22,383 bases of DNA from JBHIEE01 sp046760445 (GTDB lineage Bacteria; Acidobacteriota; Aminicenantia; JdFR-78), in NCBI GenBank assembly GCA_046760445.1, contig JBHIEE010000035.1, forward strand, positions 1 to 22,383. Direction: 5' to 3'. The translations under genes were made by a program, and so were the position numbers. The notes beneath the pieces are model-generated. The model did not search any database. It saw nothing but the letters and a program-made list of their open reading frames with translations, and was not told the DNA's origin. Below are positions 22,281-22,383 of the stretch, piece after piece; position 1 is the stretch's first letter, and the number at the start of each line of letters is the position of its first letter.

Positions 22281-22383
22281 GTGGCTCAGTAATTTCTAAA
22301 CCCAAGCAAAATCATTAAAGACTTATATAAAAATTCCATCCCGAGTACTCGGGACCAAATTACAAAAACATTAAATCGTGAAG
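22281..22383. other. Right-end spacer with palindrome
   Basis: After the coiled-coil gene stop there is AT-rich spacer with words (TTTCTAAACCCAAGCAAAAT) similar to the repeat block at 14925-15000, followed by the second 19-bp palindrome. No gene is seen. The spacer continues past the window edge. Confidence 0.5.
22338..22356. repeat. 19-bp palindromic repeat, copy 2 (inverted)
   Basis: ATCCCGAGTACTCGGGACC is the reverse complement of the copy at 15021-15039 except for one central base. The core TCCCGAGTACTCGGGA is a perfect 16-bp palindrome. Both copies sit in spacers beside CTAAA/CCAAA-type repeat text, so they look like one composite repeat family. Confidence 0.8.

Noticed and set aside
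22274..22283. CACCTAGGTG palindrome over the stop codon of the coiled-coil gene
   Set aside because: It is only ten bases with no loop or T-run, so it is too short to call a terminator or operator.

Overview
The window is AT-rich (roughly one third G+C by eye), densely coded bacterial DNA. Genes are about 1 kb, spacers are short, and most starts are ATG with some GTG and TTG. TonB, ExbB and ExbD point to a diderm with an outer membrane. The ExbB sequence and the Gly-Gly-Val repeats in TonB resemble Acidobacteriota/Aminicenantia-type proteins, and degenerate intergenic repeats like those here are common in uncultivated sediment lineages. I therefore infer an uncultivated anaerobic diderm, possibly Aminicenantia-like; placement below 'diderm bacterium' is weak. 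No tRNA, rRNA, CRISPR array, insertion sequence or prophage was seen.

Layout. 1-140 is spacer with an intergenic-repeat fragment. 141-1873 (minus) holds a D-2-hydroxyacid dehydrogenase (glyoxylate/hydroxypyruvate reductase type) and a purine/uridine-type nucleoside phosphorylase, separated by an inverted repeat. 1911-3958 (plus) holds a ParB-like protein translationally coupled to a spore-photoproduct-lyase-like radical SAM protein that lacks the expected hydrogen-donor cysteine. This pair is the best candidate for an undescribed system. 4039-4944 (plus) is a YegS/diacylglycerol-kinase-type lipid kinase, overlapping tail to tail with a tonB-exbB-exbD operon (4931-6892, minus). 7000-11886 (minus) is a tgt-yajC-HD-secD-secF operon: tRNA queuosine exchange, an HD phosphohydrolase, and the Sec accessory proteins. 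11989-13062 (minus) is a YchF-type ATPase with its own promoter and terminator.

13238-14846 (plus) carries a UbiA/MenA-type prenyltransferase and signal peptidase I and ends in a clear intrinsic terminator. 14890-15171 is a repeat-rich spacer. 15172-16812 (minus) is a membrane protein with an alkaline-phosphatase-superfamily domain whose active-site residues are replaced. 16938-21666 (plus) is a tight run of SAM hydrolase (DUF62), a penicillin-binding transpeptidase with a TPR-like region, and RecD2 helicase. 21717-22280 (plus) is a membrane-anchored coiled-coil protein of unknown function behind a consensus-like promoter. The window ends in an inverted copy of a 19-bp palindrome also present at 15021-15039.

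Most genes are housekeeping: envelope biogenesis (SecDF-YajC, LepB, penicillin-binding protein, Ton complex, lipid kinase, prenyltransferase), RNA modification, and DNA repair. The unusual items are the ParB/SPL-like pair, the apparent pseudo-phosphatase, the enlarged SecF periplasmic domain, promoters placed so close to start codons that transcripts may be leaderless, and the repeat families in the spacers.
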